This document shows, one piece after another, positions 48,066 through 56,633 of a stretch of DNA of 64,000 bases. The stretch is from Aeromicrobium phragmitis (lineage in GTDB: Bacteria; Actinomycetota; Actinomycetes; Propionibacteriales; Nocardioidaceae), in the NCBI RefSeq assembly GCF_003674095.1, contig NZ_RDBF01000010.1, positions 34,782 through 98,781 on the forward strand. The letters are read 5' to 3'. The position numbers were made by a program, and so were the translations under genes. A model generated the notes under the pieces. It made no database searches. It saw only the letters and a program-made list of their open reading frames with translations, and had not been told where the DNA came from. Each line of letters opens with the position of its first letter. Position 1 is the stretch's first letter.

Positions 48066-49001
48066 TCACCCCTCCTGCCGGGCGGACGCGAGGTCGACCC
48101 TGAATAGCTTGACGATCAGGTACGCCACGAGCAGCACCGAGAGGAACAGCAGCACCGACAAGGCCGACCCGATGCCCAACTGGAACTGCTCGATGACCTG
48201 CCGGTAGGTCAGGAACGAGATGGACTCGGTCCCGTTGGCGCCGGCGGTCATCACGAAGATGTTGTCGAAGATCCGGTAGGCGTCGAGTGCGCGGAACAGC
48301 ACCGCCACCATGATGGCCGCGCGCATGTTCGGCAAGATGACCTTCCAGAGCCGTTGCCACCACGTGGCGCCGTCGACCTTGGCCGCCTCCAGCATGTCGT
48401 CGGAGACTTGCGCGAGCCCGGCGAGGAGGAGCAACGACATGAACGGCGTCGTCTTCCAGATCTCCGAGACCATGATCGCGATCATCGACGAGGGATATTC
48501 GCCGAACCAGTTGAAGTCGTCGCTCAAGAACGGCAGCCAGCCGTTGACGAAGCCATTGGAATTGGAGAACGCGAACTGCCAGGCGAAGCCCGAGACGACC
48601 GTGATGATGCCGTAGGGGATGAGGATCGACGTGCGGATGACCCCGCGCGCGAAGATCACCTTGTGCATCACCATCGCGAACGCGAAGCCGATCACGAGTT
48701 CGAAGATCACCGTGACGACCATGATCATCACCGTGTTGGCGGTGTCGCGCCAGAACAAGGAGTCGGTGAGCGCGGTCATGTAGTTGGCGAAGCCGACGAA
48801 TTCGCGATCGTCCGGTGCGGTGAGCGAGTAGTCGAACAAGGAGAGGTACAGCGCTCGCAGCATCGGGAACGCCGTGACGAGCAGCATGAGCACGATGGCC
48901 GGGGCCACCAGCTTGCGGGCCAGACTGTTCTCCGCGCGGGTCCGGTCGGACGCGGTTGCGGTCCTGGTCCGGTTGGCGTCAGGGGCGATCGTGGTGCTCA
49001 C
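48066..49001 (-). CDS. sugA: Sugar ABC permease, SugA/MalF type
   Basis: A 311-residue MalF-like permease with six helices after a 25-residue polar N-terminus. The EAA loop is DMLEAAKVDGATWWQRLWKVILPNMRAA. LYLSLFDYSLT and the first helix fit SugA proteins. It starts at GTG 49001 and overlaps the lpqY stop by four bases (GTGA), fixing the start. Confidence 0.92.
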   Translation of the reverse strand: MSTTIAPDANRTRTATASDRTRAENSLARKLVAPAIVLMLLVTAFPMLRALYLSLFDYSLTAPDDREFVGFANYMTALTDSLFWRDTANTVMIMVVTVIFELVIGFAFAMVMHKVIFARGVIRTSILIPYGIITVVSGFAWQFAFSNSNGFVNGWLPFLSDDFNWFGEYPSSMIAIMVSEIWKTTPFMSLLLLAGLAQVSDDMLEAAKVDGATWWQRLWKVILPNMRAAIMVAVLFRALDAYRIFDNIFVMTAGANGTESISFLTYRQVIEQFQLGIGSALSVLLFLSVLLVAYLIVKLFRVDLASARQEG

Positions 49002-50320
49002 AGCAGTGCCTCTCCACGTAGGACGGCGCGCAGGAACTCGGCGGAGCTCTGTGGCGTCGTGCTGGGATCGACCGCCCTCGGCGAGTGCCAGCGCGCCTGG
49101 ACGGCGTTGGAGATTTGGCTGTAGAAGGCGCTCTTGGGGCGGGGTCCTCCGCTGTCGACGCTCTCGCTGAACAGCGTGAGGAGATCGGAGGGGTACGCTT
49201 CGGCCAGCTCGGGCGAGTCGTAGACCGACTGGCGCGACGGCATGAGCCCTTCGTTGACGGCGAGGGCGGTCTGCGCCTCCGGGCTGGTCACGCACACGGC
49301 GGCTTCCTGCGCGAACTCGGGGTGATCGGAGAACGCGCCGACTCCGATGTCGATGCCGCCGATCGGCGGCCGGGACTCCTCGCCCTCGACGGTCTGGGGA
49401 TAGCGGGCCCACCCGAGGTCCTCGAACTCCTGCTCGTCGGCGGGGCCGCCGGAACTGCCGATGAGCCCCTCGTAGTTCTTGTAGACGAAGGTCCAGTTCG
49501 TCATGAACTCGCCCGCGCCCTCGTCCGGGTACATCGCGCCGAGACTCGTGCCCTCGTTGGAGGTGGTGAAGTCGGGCTGCGCCGCGGAGGAGTCGGCGAG
49601 CTTCTGGATGATCGCCGCCGCGCGTTCGCCGGCTTCGGAGTCGATCGTGACCTCGGCGTCGCGGCCGTCCTCGACGGTCTCCGGGTCGAGGATGTGGCCG
49701 CCGGCGCCCTGGATGAGGGCGTTGATCCACACGACGTACGCCTCGTACCGGTTGGCCTGCACGCCGACCGTCCCGTCGTTCTCGGCGGCCGCGTCGATGA
49801 TCTGGTCCCAGGTGACCGGTTGGCTCATGTCGAGGCCGGCCGCCTCGGCGAGTGATTTGCGGTACCAGAGCACCTGGGTGTTGGCCCACTGCGGTGCCGC
49901 CACCACCTCGTCGTCCCAGACCACGGTCTCGGCCGCGCCCTCGAGCACGTCGTCGTCGAGGACCGTGTCGGCGAGCTCGCCCTCGAACGGGCTGAGCCAC
50001 CCGGCGTTGGCGAACTCCGGCACGAAGACCGGGTCGAGGCTCATCAGGTCGGTCGAGCTGTCACTGGCCGCCAGGCGACGGGCGAGCTGCGTGCGCTGAT
50101 CGGTGGCGCTGGCGGGGAGCAGCTGGATGGCGATGTCGTACTCGTCGGTGCTGCACTCCTCGGCCAGCTGATTGAGCGTCTCCTGGCCGTCGGGGTTGAT
50201 GTACCAGTTGAGCGTCGGCTTGCCCTCGTCACCGGCACAGCCGGCGAGTACGGAGAGTCCGACGACTGCCGCGGTGGTGGCCCCGACTGCCCTGCGCCGC
50301 GTCGTACCCCGAAGTCTCAT
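48998..50320 (-). CDS. lpqY: Extracellular sugar-binding lipoprotein (LpqY-like)
   Basis: A 440-residue CUT1-type solute-binding protein. The signal ends in SVLAGC with lipidated C28. Features that fit LpqY are NWYINPDGQETLNQLAEEC near the start, LASDSSTDLMSLDP-like SDSSTDLMSLDPVFVPEFA, YRKSLAEAAGLD, NRYEAYVVWINALIQGAGG and GGIDIGVGAFS. LpqY binds trehalose in mycobacteria; a trehalose or maltose-like ligand is likely here. First gene of a four-gene operon with its own promoter. Confidence 0.88.
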   Translation of the reverse strand: MRLRGTTRRRAVGATTAAVVGLSVLAGCAGDEGKPTLNWYINPDGQETLNQLAEECSTDEYDIAIQLLPASATDQRTQLARRLAASDSSTDLMSLDPVFVPEFANAGWLSPFEGELADTVLDDDVLEGAAETVVWDDEVVAAPQWANTQVLWYRKSLAEAAGLDMSQPVTWDQIIDAAAENDGTVGVQANRYEAYVVWINALIQGAGGHILDPETVEDGRDAEVTIDSEAGERAAAIIQKLADSSAAQPDFTTSNEGTSLGAMYPDEGAGEFMTNWTFVYKNYEGLIGSSGGPADEQEFEDLGWARYPQTVEGEESRPPIGGIDIGVGAFSDHPEFAQEAAVCVTSPEAQTALAVNEGLMPSRQSVYDSPELAEAYPSDLLTLFSESVDSGGPRPKSAFYSQISNAVQARWHSPRAVDPSTTPQSSAEFLRAVLRGEALL

Positions 50321-50376
50321 CTCACGCGTCCCATCGAAGCGCCCCCTTCAGTGGTTCCAACGATCTCGGCCGGGAG

Positions 50377-50390
50377 GTGACCGAGGTCAC
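50377..50390. promoter_or_regulatory. Operator-like palindrome in the lpqY leader
   Basis: GTGACC-GA-GGTCAC, perfect 6-base arms, lies 12-25 bases past the -10 box of the lpqY promoter, a usual place for a repressor site. No regulator gene is next to the operon, so the protein is unknown. Confidence 0.5.
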
Positions 50391-50401
50391 GGCGGTACCT
50401 C

Positions 50402-50430
50402 AACGTAAAGGAGAAGTCGACACCACGCAA
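50402..50430 (-). promoter_or_regulatory. Promoter of the lpqY-sugABC operon
   Basis: On the minus strand TTGCGT (50430-50425), a 17-base spacer and TACGTT (50407-50402). CGCAA (50426-50430) and TTGCG (50441-50445) also form an inverted repeat overlapping the -35. The leader to the lpqY ATG is about 75 bases. Confidence 0.6.
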
Positions 50431-50468
50431 TGCGAAGGAGTTGCGACAACAGGCAGTCGCTCGCGGAC

Positions 50469-52157
50469 TCAGGCGCGCGAGCTGATCCCCCCGGTGCCGG
50501 AGAGGTCCCCGTCGAGCCACACGGTGGTGTCCGGGAGGAGGTCACGCCGCGCGGGGCCGCTGGTCACCAGGACATCCAGCTGCGAGGGAAGCGCCAGCGG
50601 CGTGTCGCCGAGATTGGCGAGCACCGTGGTCGTGGTGCCGCCCGCCACGACGGCGAAGGCCACGACGTCGGTGCCGAATCCGCCGAGCCAGCTGAGCTCA
50701 CCACGACCGAGTCCGCGGTCGCGCCGCAGCGCGAGCAGCGAGCGGTAGAGCTCGAACGTCGAGTCGGGGACGCCGCGCTGGCGGTCCACCGAGAGTTGCC
50801 CGTAGACCGCGGGCTGAGGCAGCCACGTCGCCCCGGTCTCGTTGAATCCGAAGGCGGGCCGGTCCGCCTCCCAGGGAACGGGGACGCGGCAGCCGTCGCG
50901 ACCGACGTCGCCGTCATCGGAGCGCCAGAACGTCGGGTCCTGCCGGACGTCCGGTGGCAGCGTCGTGGCTTCGGGAAGGCCGAGTTCCTCGCCCTGGTAG
51001 AGGTAGGCGGCGCCGGGGAGCGCCAGCATGAGGGCGGTGGCGGCGCGAGCGCGTCGCAGCCCCAGTTCGGCGTCCGGCTGGGGATCGTCCGGCCCGATCC
51101 CGGGGATGACGGAGGTCGTCGTCTGCGGCACGGCGAGCCGGGTGGCGTGGCGCACGACGTCGTGATTGGACAGCACCCAGGTCTGGACGGCTCCGACGCT
51201 GCGGACGGCCTCGAGGGATCGCGTGATCGACTCGCGCTGGTCGGCCGCACGCCACGGGGTCATGAGGTAGCCGAAGTTGAAGGAGTGGTGGCACTCGTCG
51301 GGGCGAACGTAGCGGGCCAGTGCTTCATCGGGACGTACCCACGCCTCCGCGCACAGAAGCCGGTCGCCGTCGTACGTGTCGACGAGTCGGCGCCACGACC
51401 GGAAGATGTCATGGACCGCCGGCTGGTCCCACATGGGCTGCGAAGCGGTCGGGTCGACGGCCAGATCGTAGTCGTCGGGGGCGTCCGGGAAGCCCTCGGT
51501 CTTCACCATGCCGTGGGCCACGTCGATGCGGAACCCGTCGACACCGCGGTCCAGCCAGAAGCGCAGGATGTCCTCGAATTCGCTCCGGACTTCCGCGTGG
51601 GACCAGTCGAAGTCCGGCTGGCTCTCGTCGAACAAGTGCAGGTACCACTGGCCGGGGGAGCCGTCGGCCTCCGTGATCCGAGTCCAGGCGCTGCCGCCGA
51701 ATTTGCTGCGCCAGTTGTTGGGAGGCGAGTCGCCGCCGGGACCGCGGCCGTCGCGGAAGATGTAGCGGGCCCGCTCGGGGCTGCCCGGAGCCGCGGCGAG
51801 GGCCTCCTGGAACCAGGGGTGATCGCTGGAGGAATGGTTCGGCACGAGATCGACGATGACCTTCAGACCCAGGGCGTGAGCGCGCTCGATCAACGCGTCG
51901 AAGTCGTCCAGCGTGCCGAATCGGGGATCCACGTCGCGGTAGTCGGCGACGTCGTACCCGGCGTCGCGCTGCGGCGAGGGGTAGAAGGGGGAGATCCACA
52001 CCGCATCGACCCCCAACTCGACCAGATGGGGGAGCCGTGAGGTGATGCCGGGCAGGTCGCCCAGGCCGTCGCCGTCCGCGTCGGCCCAGGACCGCGGGTA
52101 GACCTGGTAGATGACGGCGTAGCGCCACCAGGGGCTCGGGGCAGAGGGCATGGGCAT
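50469..52157 (-). CDS. GH13 alpha-glucosidase
   Basis: A 562-residue alpha-glucosidase of the oligo-1,6-glucosidase/AglA group, probably cytosolic because no signal is seen. The four GH13 regions are VDLVPNHSS, DGFRIDVAHG with nucleophile D212, LLCAEAW with acid/base E271, and VLSNHD with D333. QVYPRSWADADGDGLGDLPGI opens the barrel and DAVWISPFYPSP follows. It would hydrolyse disaccharides brought in by the adjacent importer. ATG 52157 has GAGAGGAGA upstream. Only 37 bases separate it from the divergent ndk start. Confidence 0.92.
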   Translation of the reverse strand: MPMPSAPSPWWRYAVIYQVYPRSWADADGDGLGDLPGITSRLPHLVELGVDAVWISPFYPSPQRDAGYDVADYRDVDPRFGTLDDFDALIERAHALGLKVIVDLVPNHSSSDHPWFQEALAAAPGSPERARYIFRDGRGPGGDSPPNNWRSKFGGSAWTRITEADGSPGQWYLHLFDESQPDFDWSHAEVRSEFEDILRFWLDRGVDGFRIDVAHGMVKTEGFPDAPDDYDLAVDPTASQPMWDQPAVHDIFRSWRRLVDTYDGDRLLCAEAWVRPDEALARYVRPDECHHSFNFGYLMTPWRAADQRESITRSLEAVRSVGAVQTWVLSNHDVVRHATRLAVPQTTTSVIPGIGPDDPQPDAELGLRRARAATALMLALPGAAYLYQGEELGLPEATTLPPDVRQDPTFWRSDDGDVGRDGCRVPVPWEADRPAFGFNETGATWLPQPAVYGQLSVDRQRGVPDSTFELYRSLLALRRDRGLGRGELSWLGGFGTDVVAFAVVAGGTTTTVLANLGDTPLALPSQLDVLVTSGPARRDLLPDTTVWLDGDLSGTGGISSRA

Positions 52158-52194
52158 TGGTTCTCCTCTCGAGGCGGGCCGATAGATTCGGACC

Positions 52195-52602
52195 ATGACA
52201 CAGCGCACGCTCGTACTCATCAAACCCGACGCCGTCCGTCGCGGCTTGGTGGGCGAAGTCCTCTCCCGCTACGAGGCCAAGGGGCTGTCGCTCGTGGCGA
52301 TGGAGCTGCGTTCGATCGACGAGCAGATGGCCGATGCGCACTACGCCGAGCACGTCGAACAGCCGTGGTACCCGCCGTTGCGGGAGTTCGCGGTCTCCGG
52401 GCCGCTCGTAGCCCTCGTGCTCGAAGGCGACGAGGCCATCGCGGTGGTGCGGAGCCTGAACGGCGCCACGGACGGGCGGGCCGCCGCGCCGGGCACGATC
52501 CGCGGTGACCTCTCCTTGTCCAACCGCGAGAACCTCGTGCACGCCTCGGACTCCGAGGAGTCCGCCGCGCGCGAGATGGCGCTCTGGTTCCCCGAACTCT
52601 GA
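52195..52602 (+). CDS. ndk: Nucleoside diphosphate kinase
   Basis: A 135-residue enzyme that equalises nucleoside triphosphate pools. The N-terminal TLVLIKPDAVRRGLVGEVL and the active-site His H116 in NLVHASDS are canonical. TAGATT (52183-52188) lies six bases before the ATG, so the mRNA is probably leaderless. In mycobacteria ndk is likewise just upstream of rne; here the radical SAM genes lie between. Confidence 0.96.
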   Translation: MTQRTLVLIKPDAVRRGLVGEVLSRYEAKGLSLVAMELRSIDEQMADAHYAEHVEQPWYPPLREFAVSGPLVALVLEGDEAIAVVRSLNGATDGRAAAPGTIRGDLSLSNRENLVHASDSEESAAREMALWFPEL

Positions 52603-52633
52603 CCATCGGCGCCCTCTCGCGCCGCGGGACGGA

Positions 52634-53260
52634 CTAGGCGTACGTCGGCGGCACGAGGTGGTGCACGACCTGGTGGAACTGCCCGCGCACGTCGTCGGGC
52701 AGCCAGATGACGTCGTGCGAGGACGACGCCAGATCGACGTCCTCTTGCAGGGTGACGACGTCGACGACCTGACGCGGGTGGTCGCGGCGCCGTTCTTCCA
52801 GCGCGACCAGCGAGATCCGGATGGTGACGCCGAACGGGTTGGGGTTGACCGCTCCGATGCCCCAGAACTCGCCCGGGTCGGCGGTGGCCTTCTGCTCGAG
52901 GTCGATCATGACGGTCGTGACCTCCTGCTCGAGCGCGGGATGGTCGATCTCCTCCGCGCCGGCGAGTTCGACCTCGACCGAGCGCACCTGATCGGCCCCC
53001 TGTCCGTCGAACCGGAGGACCTCGTGCAGCGATCCGCCGGCCGGAAGCAGGGCCTGTCCCGCATGCGATCCGTGGACGCCGCGCGTGGTCACGTGGGGGA
53101 GCTCGAGTCCATACACGTTGTGCGGCCGGAACCGCAGCGTCGGCATCACCGAGACGTCGGTGTTGTTGGTGATCGTCAGGGTCTGGTCGAGAGATCCGTC
53201 CGACGCGACCGGGACGTACCTGACCGTGAAGGGCTGTGACTTGCGCTGACGTCGTCTCAC
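52634..53260 (-). CDS. Hypothetical protein, mostly beta (208 aa)
   Basis: I do not recognise this family. It begins with a basic stretch (RRRQRKSQPF), then alternating strand-like segments: QTLTITNNTDVSVMPTLRFRPHNVYGLELPHV, VRSVEVELAGAEE, EVTTVMIDLEQKA and VTIRISLVALEE. The C-terminus contains HDVIWLPDDVRGQFHQVVHHLVPPTYA. No signal, membrane segment or catalytic motif is visible. Start GTG 53260. It is convergent with ndk and divergent from the radical SAM gene. Codon pattern is native, so it looks like a real lineage gene. Confidence 0.65.
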   Translation of the reverse strand: MRRRQRKSQPFTVRYVPVASDGSLDQTLTITNNTDVSVMPTLRFRPHNVYGLELPHVTTRGVHGSHAGQALLPAGGSLHEVLRFDGQGADQVRSVEVELAGAEEIDHPALEQEVTTVMIDLEQKATADPGEFWGIGAVNPNPFGVTIRISLVALEERRRDHPRQVVDVVTLQEDVDLASSSHDVIWLPDDVRGQFHQVVHHLVPPTYA

Positions 53261-53342
53261 GAGGCGAGCCTAATGGGCCGTCGGCCGGGTGGTCCGCGGC
53301 TGGGTTTCGCTGCTCGTGGGACGACCGCCTACCCTGGAAGGC

Positions 53343-55274
53343 ATGTCCGTTGAGTCCGTGTACGACCGCCTGGAACCGTTGCTGCCGAGCGTGAGCAAGC
53401 CGATCCAGTACATCGGCGGCGAGCTCAACTCGACCGTGAAGGACTGGGACGAGGCTCAGGTGCGCTGGGCGCTCATGTACCCCGACGCCTACGAGGTCGG
53501 CCTGCCCAACCAGGGCGTCCAGATCCTCTACGAAGTGCTCAACGAGCGCGACGGCATCCTCGCCGAGCGCACGTACGCCGTGCTGCCCGATATGGAGCAG
53601 GTCATGCGCGAGCACGGCATCGCGCAGTTCACTGTCGATGCGCACCGGCCGGTCGGCGCGTTCGACGTCCTCGGCGTCAGCTTCGCGACCGAGCTCGGCT
53701 ACACGAACCTGCTCACCGCTCTCGACCTCGCCGGCATCCCGCTGCACGCGGTCGACCGCACCGACGACCACCCCATCGTGCTCGCCGGCGGCCACAGCGC
53801 CTTCAACCCCGAGCCCATCGCCGACTTCGTCGACGCCGCCGTCCTCGGTGACGGCGAGGAGGTCGTGCTGGCGATCAGCGAGGTCATCCGCGAGTGGAAG
53901 GACGAGGGGCGTCCCGGCGGCCGCGACGAGGTGCTCGCCCGGCTGGCGGCGTCCGGAGGTGTCTACATCCCGAAGTTCTACGACGTCGCGTACCTGCCGG
54001 ACGGACGCATCGAGAAGGTCGCGCCCAACCGCGAGGGCATCCCGTGGACGGTGGCCAAGCACACGCTCATGGACCTCGACGACTGGCCGTACCCCAAGAA
54101 GCCGCTCGTCCCGCTCGCGGAGACCGTGCACGAGCGGTTCAGCGTGGAGATCTTCCGCGGTTGCACGCGTGGCTGCCGGTTCTGCCAGGCCGGCATGATC
54201 ACCCGGCCGGTGCGCGAGCGTTCGATCCAGACGATCGGCCAGATGGTCGACAACGGCCTCAAGCAGTCCGGTTTCGAAGAAGTCGGTCTGCTGAGCCTCT
54301 CGAGCGCCGATCACTCCGAGATCGGCGACGTCGCCCAGCAGCTCGGTGACCGGTACGAGGGCACGAACACCTCCCTCTCGCTGCCGTCCACGCGCGTCGA
54401 CGCGTTCAACATCACCCTGGCCAACGAGTTCAGCCGCAACGGCCGCCGTTCGGGTCTCACGTTCGCCCCCGAGGGTGGCAGCGAGCGTCTGCGCAAGGTC
54501 ATCAACAAGATGGTCAGCGAGGAGGACCTGATCCGCACCGTCGCGGCCGCGTACTCGCACGGCTGGCGTCAGGTGAAGCTGTACTTCATGTGCGGTCTTC
54601 CCACCGAGACCGACGAGGACGTCCTGCAGATCGGCGAGCTCGCCAAGCGCGTCATCGAGACCGGGCGGGAGGTGTCCGGACGCAAGGACATCCGCTGCAC
54701 CGTCTCCATCGGCGGCTTCGTGCCCAAGCCGCACACGCCCTTCCAGTGGGCCTCACAGCTCGACCACGAGACGACCGACGAGCGGCTGCGCAAGCTCCGC
54801 GAATCCGTCCAGAGCGACAAGCGCTTCGGCCGAGCCATCGGTTTCCGCTACCACGACGGCAAGCCCGGCATCGTCGAAGGCCTGCTCTCCCGCGGCGACC
54901 GTCGGGTCGGCTCGATCGTCGAGGCCGTGTGGCGCGACGGCGGTCGTTTCGACGGCTGGAGCGAACACTTCAGCTATGAGCGCTGGGCGACCAAGGCCGC
55001 CGAGGTGCTCGAGGGCACGCCGGTCGACCTCGACTGGTACACGACCCGCGAGCGCGACTACGACGAGGTCCTGCCGTGGGATCATCTCGACTCGGGCCTC
55101 GACCGTGAATGGCTGTGGGAGGACTGGCAGGACGCCATCGATCCCGAGGGAGCCACCGAGGTCGAGGACTGCCGCTGGACGCCGTGCTTCGACTGCGGCG
55201 TGTGTCCTGAGATGGACCTCGACATCCAGATCGGTCCCACCGGCCAGAAGCTGCTCCCGCTCTCCGTGGTCTGA
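53343..55274 (+). CDS. B12-binding-like radical SAM protein, TIGR03960 family
   Basis: A 643-residue protein. An N-terminal Rossmann domain of the B12-binding type (about 35-240) precedes the radical SAM domain, with the 4Fe-4S ligands C274, C278 and C281 in GCTRGCRFC, then GLTFAPEGGSERLRKVINK and FMCGLPTETDEDV. A C-terminal Cys-rich end (CRWTPCFDCGVC) may hold another cluster. The family always occurs with a DUF2344 protein (here at 56634); together they are thought to act on RNA, but no activity is established. TACCCT (53330-53335) lies seven bases before the ATG. Confidence 0.92.
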   Translation: MSVESVYDRLEPLLPSVSKPIQYIGGELNSTVKDWDEAQVRWALMYPDAYEVGLPNQGVQILYEVLNERDGILAERTYAVLPDMEQVMREHGIAQFTVDAHRPVGAFDVLGVSFATELGYTNLLTALDLAGIPLHAVDRTDDHPIVLAGGHSAFNPEPIADFVDAAVLGDGEEVVLAISEVIREWKDEGRPGGRDEVLARLAASGGVYIPKFYDVAYLPDGRIEKVAPNREGIPWTVAKHTLMDLDDWPYPKKPLVPLAETVHERFSVEIFRGCTRGCRFCQAGMITRPVRERSIQTIGQMVDNGLKQSGFEEVGLLSLSSADHSEIGDVAQQLGDRYEGTNTSLSLPSTRVDAFNITLANEFSRNGRRSGLTFAPEGGSERLRKVINKMVSEEDLIRTVAAAYSHGWRQVKLYFMCGLPTETDEDVLQIGELAKRVIETGREVSGRKDIRCTVSIGGFVPKPHTPFQWASQLDHETTDERLRKLRESVQSDKRFGRAIGFRYHDGKPGIVEGLLSRGDRRVGSIVEAVWRDGGRFDGWSEHFSYERWATKAAEVLEGTPVDLDWYTTRERDYDEVLPWDHLDSGLDREWLWEDWQDAIDPEGATEVEDCRWTPCFDCGVCPEMDLDIQIGPTGQKLLPLSVV

Positions 55275-55287
55275 AAAGACTCGTAGT

Positions 55288-55310
55288 AGCTCGGGTAGGT
55301 CACCTGAGCT
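55288..55310. terminator. Imperfect hairpin between radical SAM and MFS genes
   Basis: AGCTC-G-GGT and ACC-T-GAGCT pair around AGGTC, 14 bases past the radical SAM stop. Stem of eight pairs with one mismatch and no U tract, so a weak terminator at best. Confidence 0.35.
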
Positions 55311-55365
55311 TCACTGGCCGCTCGGGTCCCGTCACGTGCCGGTCGCCCTCATCCGCGGGAGGCGG

Positions 55366-56568
55366 TCACTTCCCGAGGCGGGACTCCAGCGGCGCGGAGC
55401 GGGCGATGAAGGTACCGGCGACCGCGATGATGACGGCAGCGCCGATGAGCACCATCAGCGGAGCGTCCCAGCTTCCGGTCACGTCGTGGAGCAGGCCGGT
55501 GCCGAACGGCGCGATCGCTCCGACGAGATAGCCGGGCCCCTGCGTCATCGCCGACAACGCGGTCGTCCCGGCCGCGGTCGTCGTCCGGTAGCCGATCATC
55601 GCGAGCACCCAGGAGAACGCTCCGCCGCCGAGTCCGAGCGTGACGGCCCACAGCACCGGGGCGGCGTCGGGGGCGAGGAGGACGCCGAGCCATCCCGCGA
55701 TGGTCAGCACGCCGAAGCTCACCGGAAGCGCCGGGGTTGCTCCCCACCGACGGATGAGCCACGGCAGCGCCAGCGTCATCGGGATGCCCACAGCGGTCAA
55801 CACACCGAGCATGAAACCCGCCGTGTCGGGCGCGACGCCCCCGTCGCTCAGCATCGCCGCGAACCAGCCGAACTGCGCGTAGGCGCCCCCGGACTGCGCG
55901 GCGAAGCACGCGAGCATCGCCCAGGTCAGCGGTGAGCGCGCCACCACGTGCAGCGGCAACGCCTCATCGCTCCTGAGCGAACTCTTGACGTCGTGACGCA
56001 GCATCCGCAGCCACGGGAGCAGCGCGACGACGGTCAAGGCGGCCCACATGCCGAGGGCCAGCCGCCACCCGCCGCCCGAATGTGAGACCGGCACCGAGAT
56101 CGTCGAGCCGAGGGTCGCCCCGCCCATGAGCGCGGCGCCGAACAGCGCGCTGAGCAGCCCGATGCGATCAGGGAAGTGCACCTTGACCAGCGGTGGCAGG
56201 ACGACGTTCCCGATCGCCGCTCCGGACAGTGCGAGGAACGACATCGAGAAGAACAGCCAGGGCCCGTCGGCGAGGACCCGCAACGCGATACCGCTCGCGA
56301 TCGCGACGAGCGCGACCACCGTGGTCCGGTGCAGACCGAGGTGACGCACGATCGCATCCGTCCCCAGACCGAACACCGCGAAGCAGATCATCGGCAGCGT
56401 CGTGAGGAGACCGGCGGCGGTGGCGTTGAGCCCGAGGTCGCTCTGCAGGGCGTCCATGACGACCCCGACGCTGCTCACCGCCACGCGCAGATTCAGAGCC
56501 AGCAGGATGATCGAGGCGCCGACGAGGACGCGGCCCCGGGCGGACGGTGAGGTGGACATCGTCGCCAT
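55366..56568 (-). CDS. CynX/NimT-type MFS transporter
   Basis: A 400-residue 12-helix transporter of the cyanate/nitroimidazole (CynX/NimT) family: ILLALNLRVAVSSVGVVMDALQSDLGLNATAAGLLTTLP at the start and CFAVFGLGTDAIVRHLG in the helix 2-3 loop. The substrate is not known. It lies in the opposite direction between the two genes of the radical SAM/DUF2344 pair, which are normally adjacent, so it is a lineage-specific insertion. Start ATG 56568; MSTS at 56559 is possible. Confidence 0.88.
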   Translation of the reverse strand: MATMSTSPSARGRVLVGASIILLALNLRVAVSSVGVVMDALQSDLGLNATAAGLLTTLPMICFAVFGLGTDAIVRHLGLHRTTVVALVAIASGIALRVLADGPWLFFSMSFLALSGAAIGNVVLPPLVKVHFPDRIGLLSALFGAALMGGATLGSTISVPVSHSGGGWRLALGMWAALTVVALLPWLRMLRHDVKSSLRSDEALPLHVVARSPLTWAMLACFAAQSGGAYAQFGWFAAMLSDGGVAPDTAGFMLGVLTAVGIPMTLALPWLIRRWGATPALPVSFGVLTIAGWLGVLLAPDAAPVLWAVTLGLGGGAFSWVLAMIGYRTTTAAGTTALSAMTQGPGYLVGAIAPFGTGLLHDVTGSWDAPLMVLIGAAVIIAVAGTFIARSAPLESRLGK

Positions 56569-56633
56569 TCAACCCCGGCTGCTCGCCCGACCGACCACCA
56601 GGTCGTCGGGAACAACGCTCTAGGCTCGATCCC

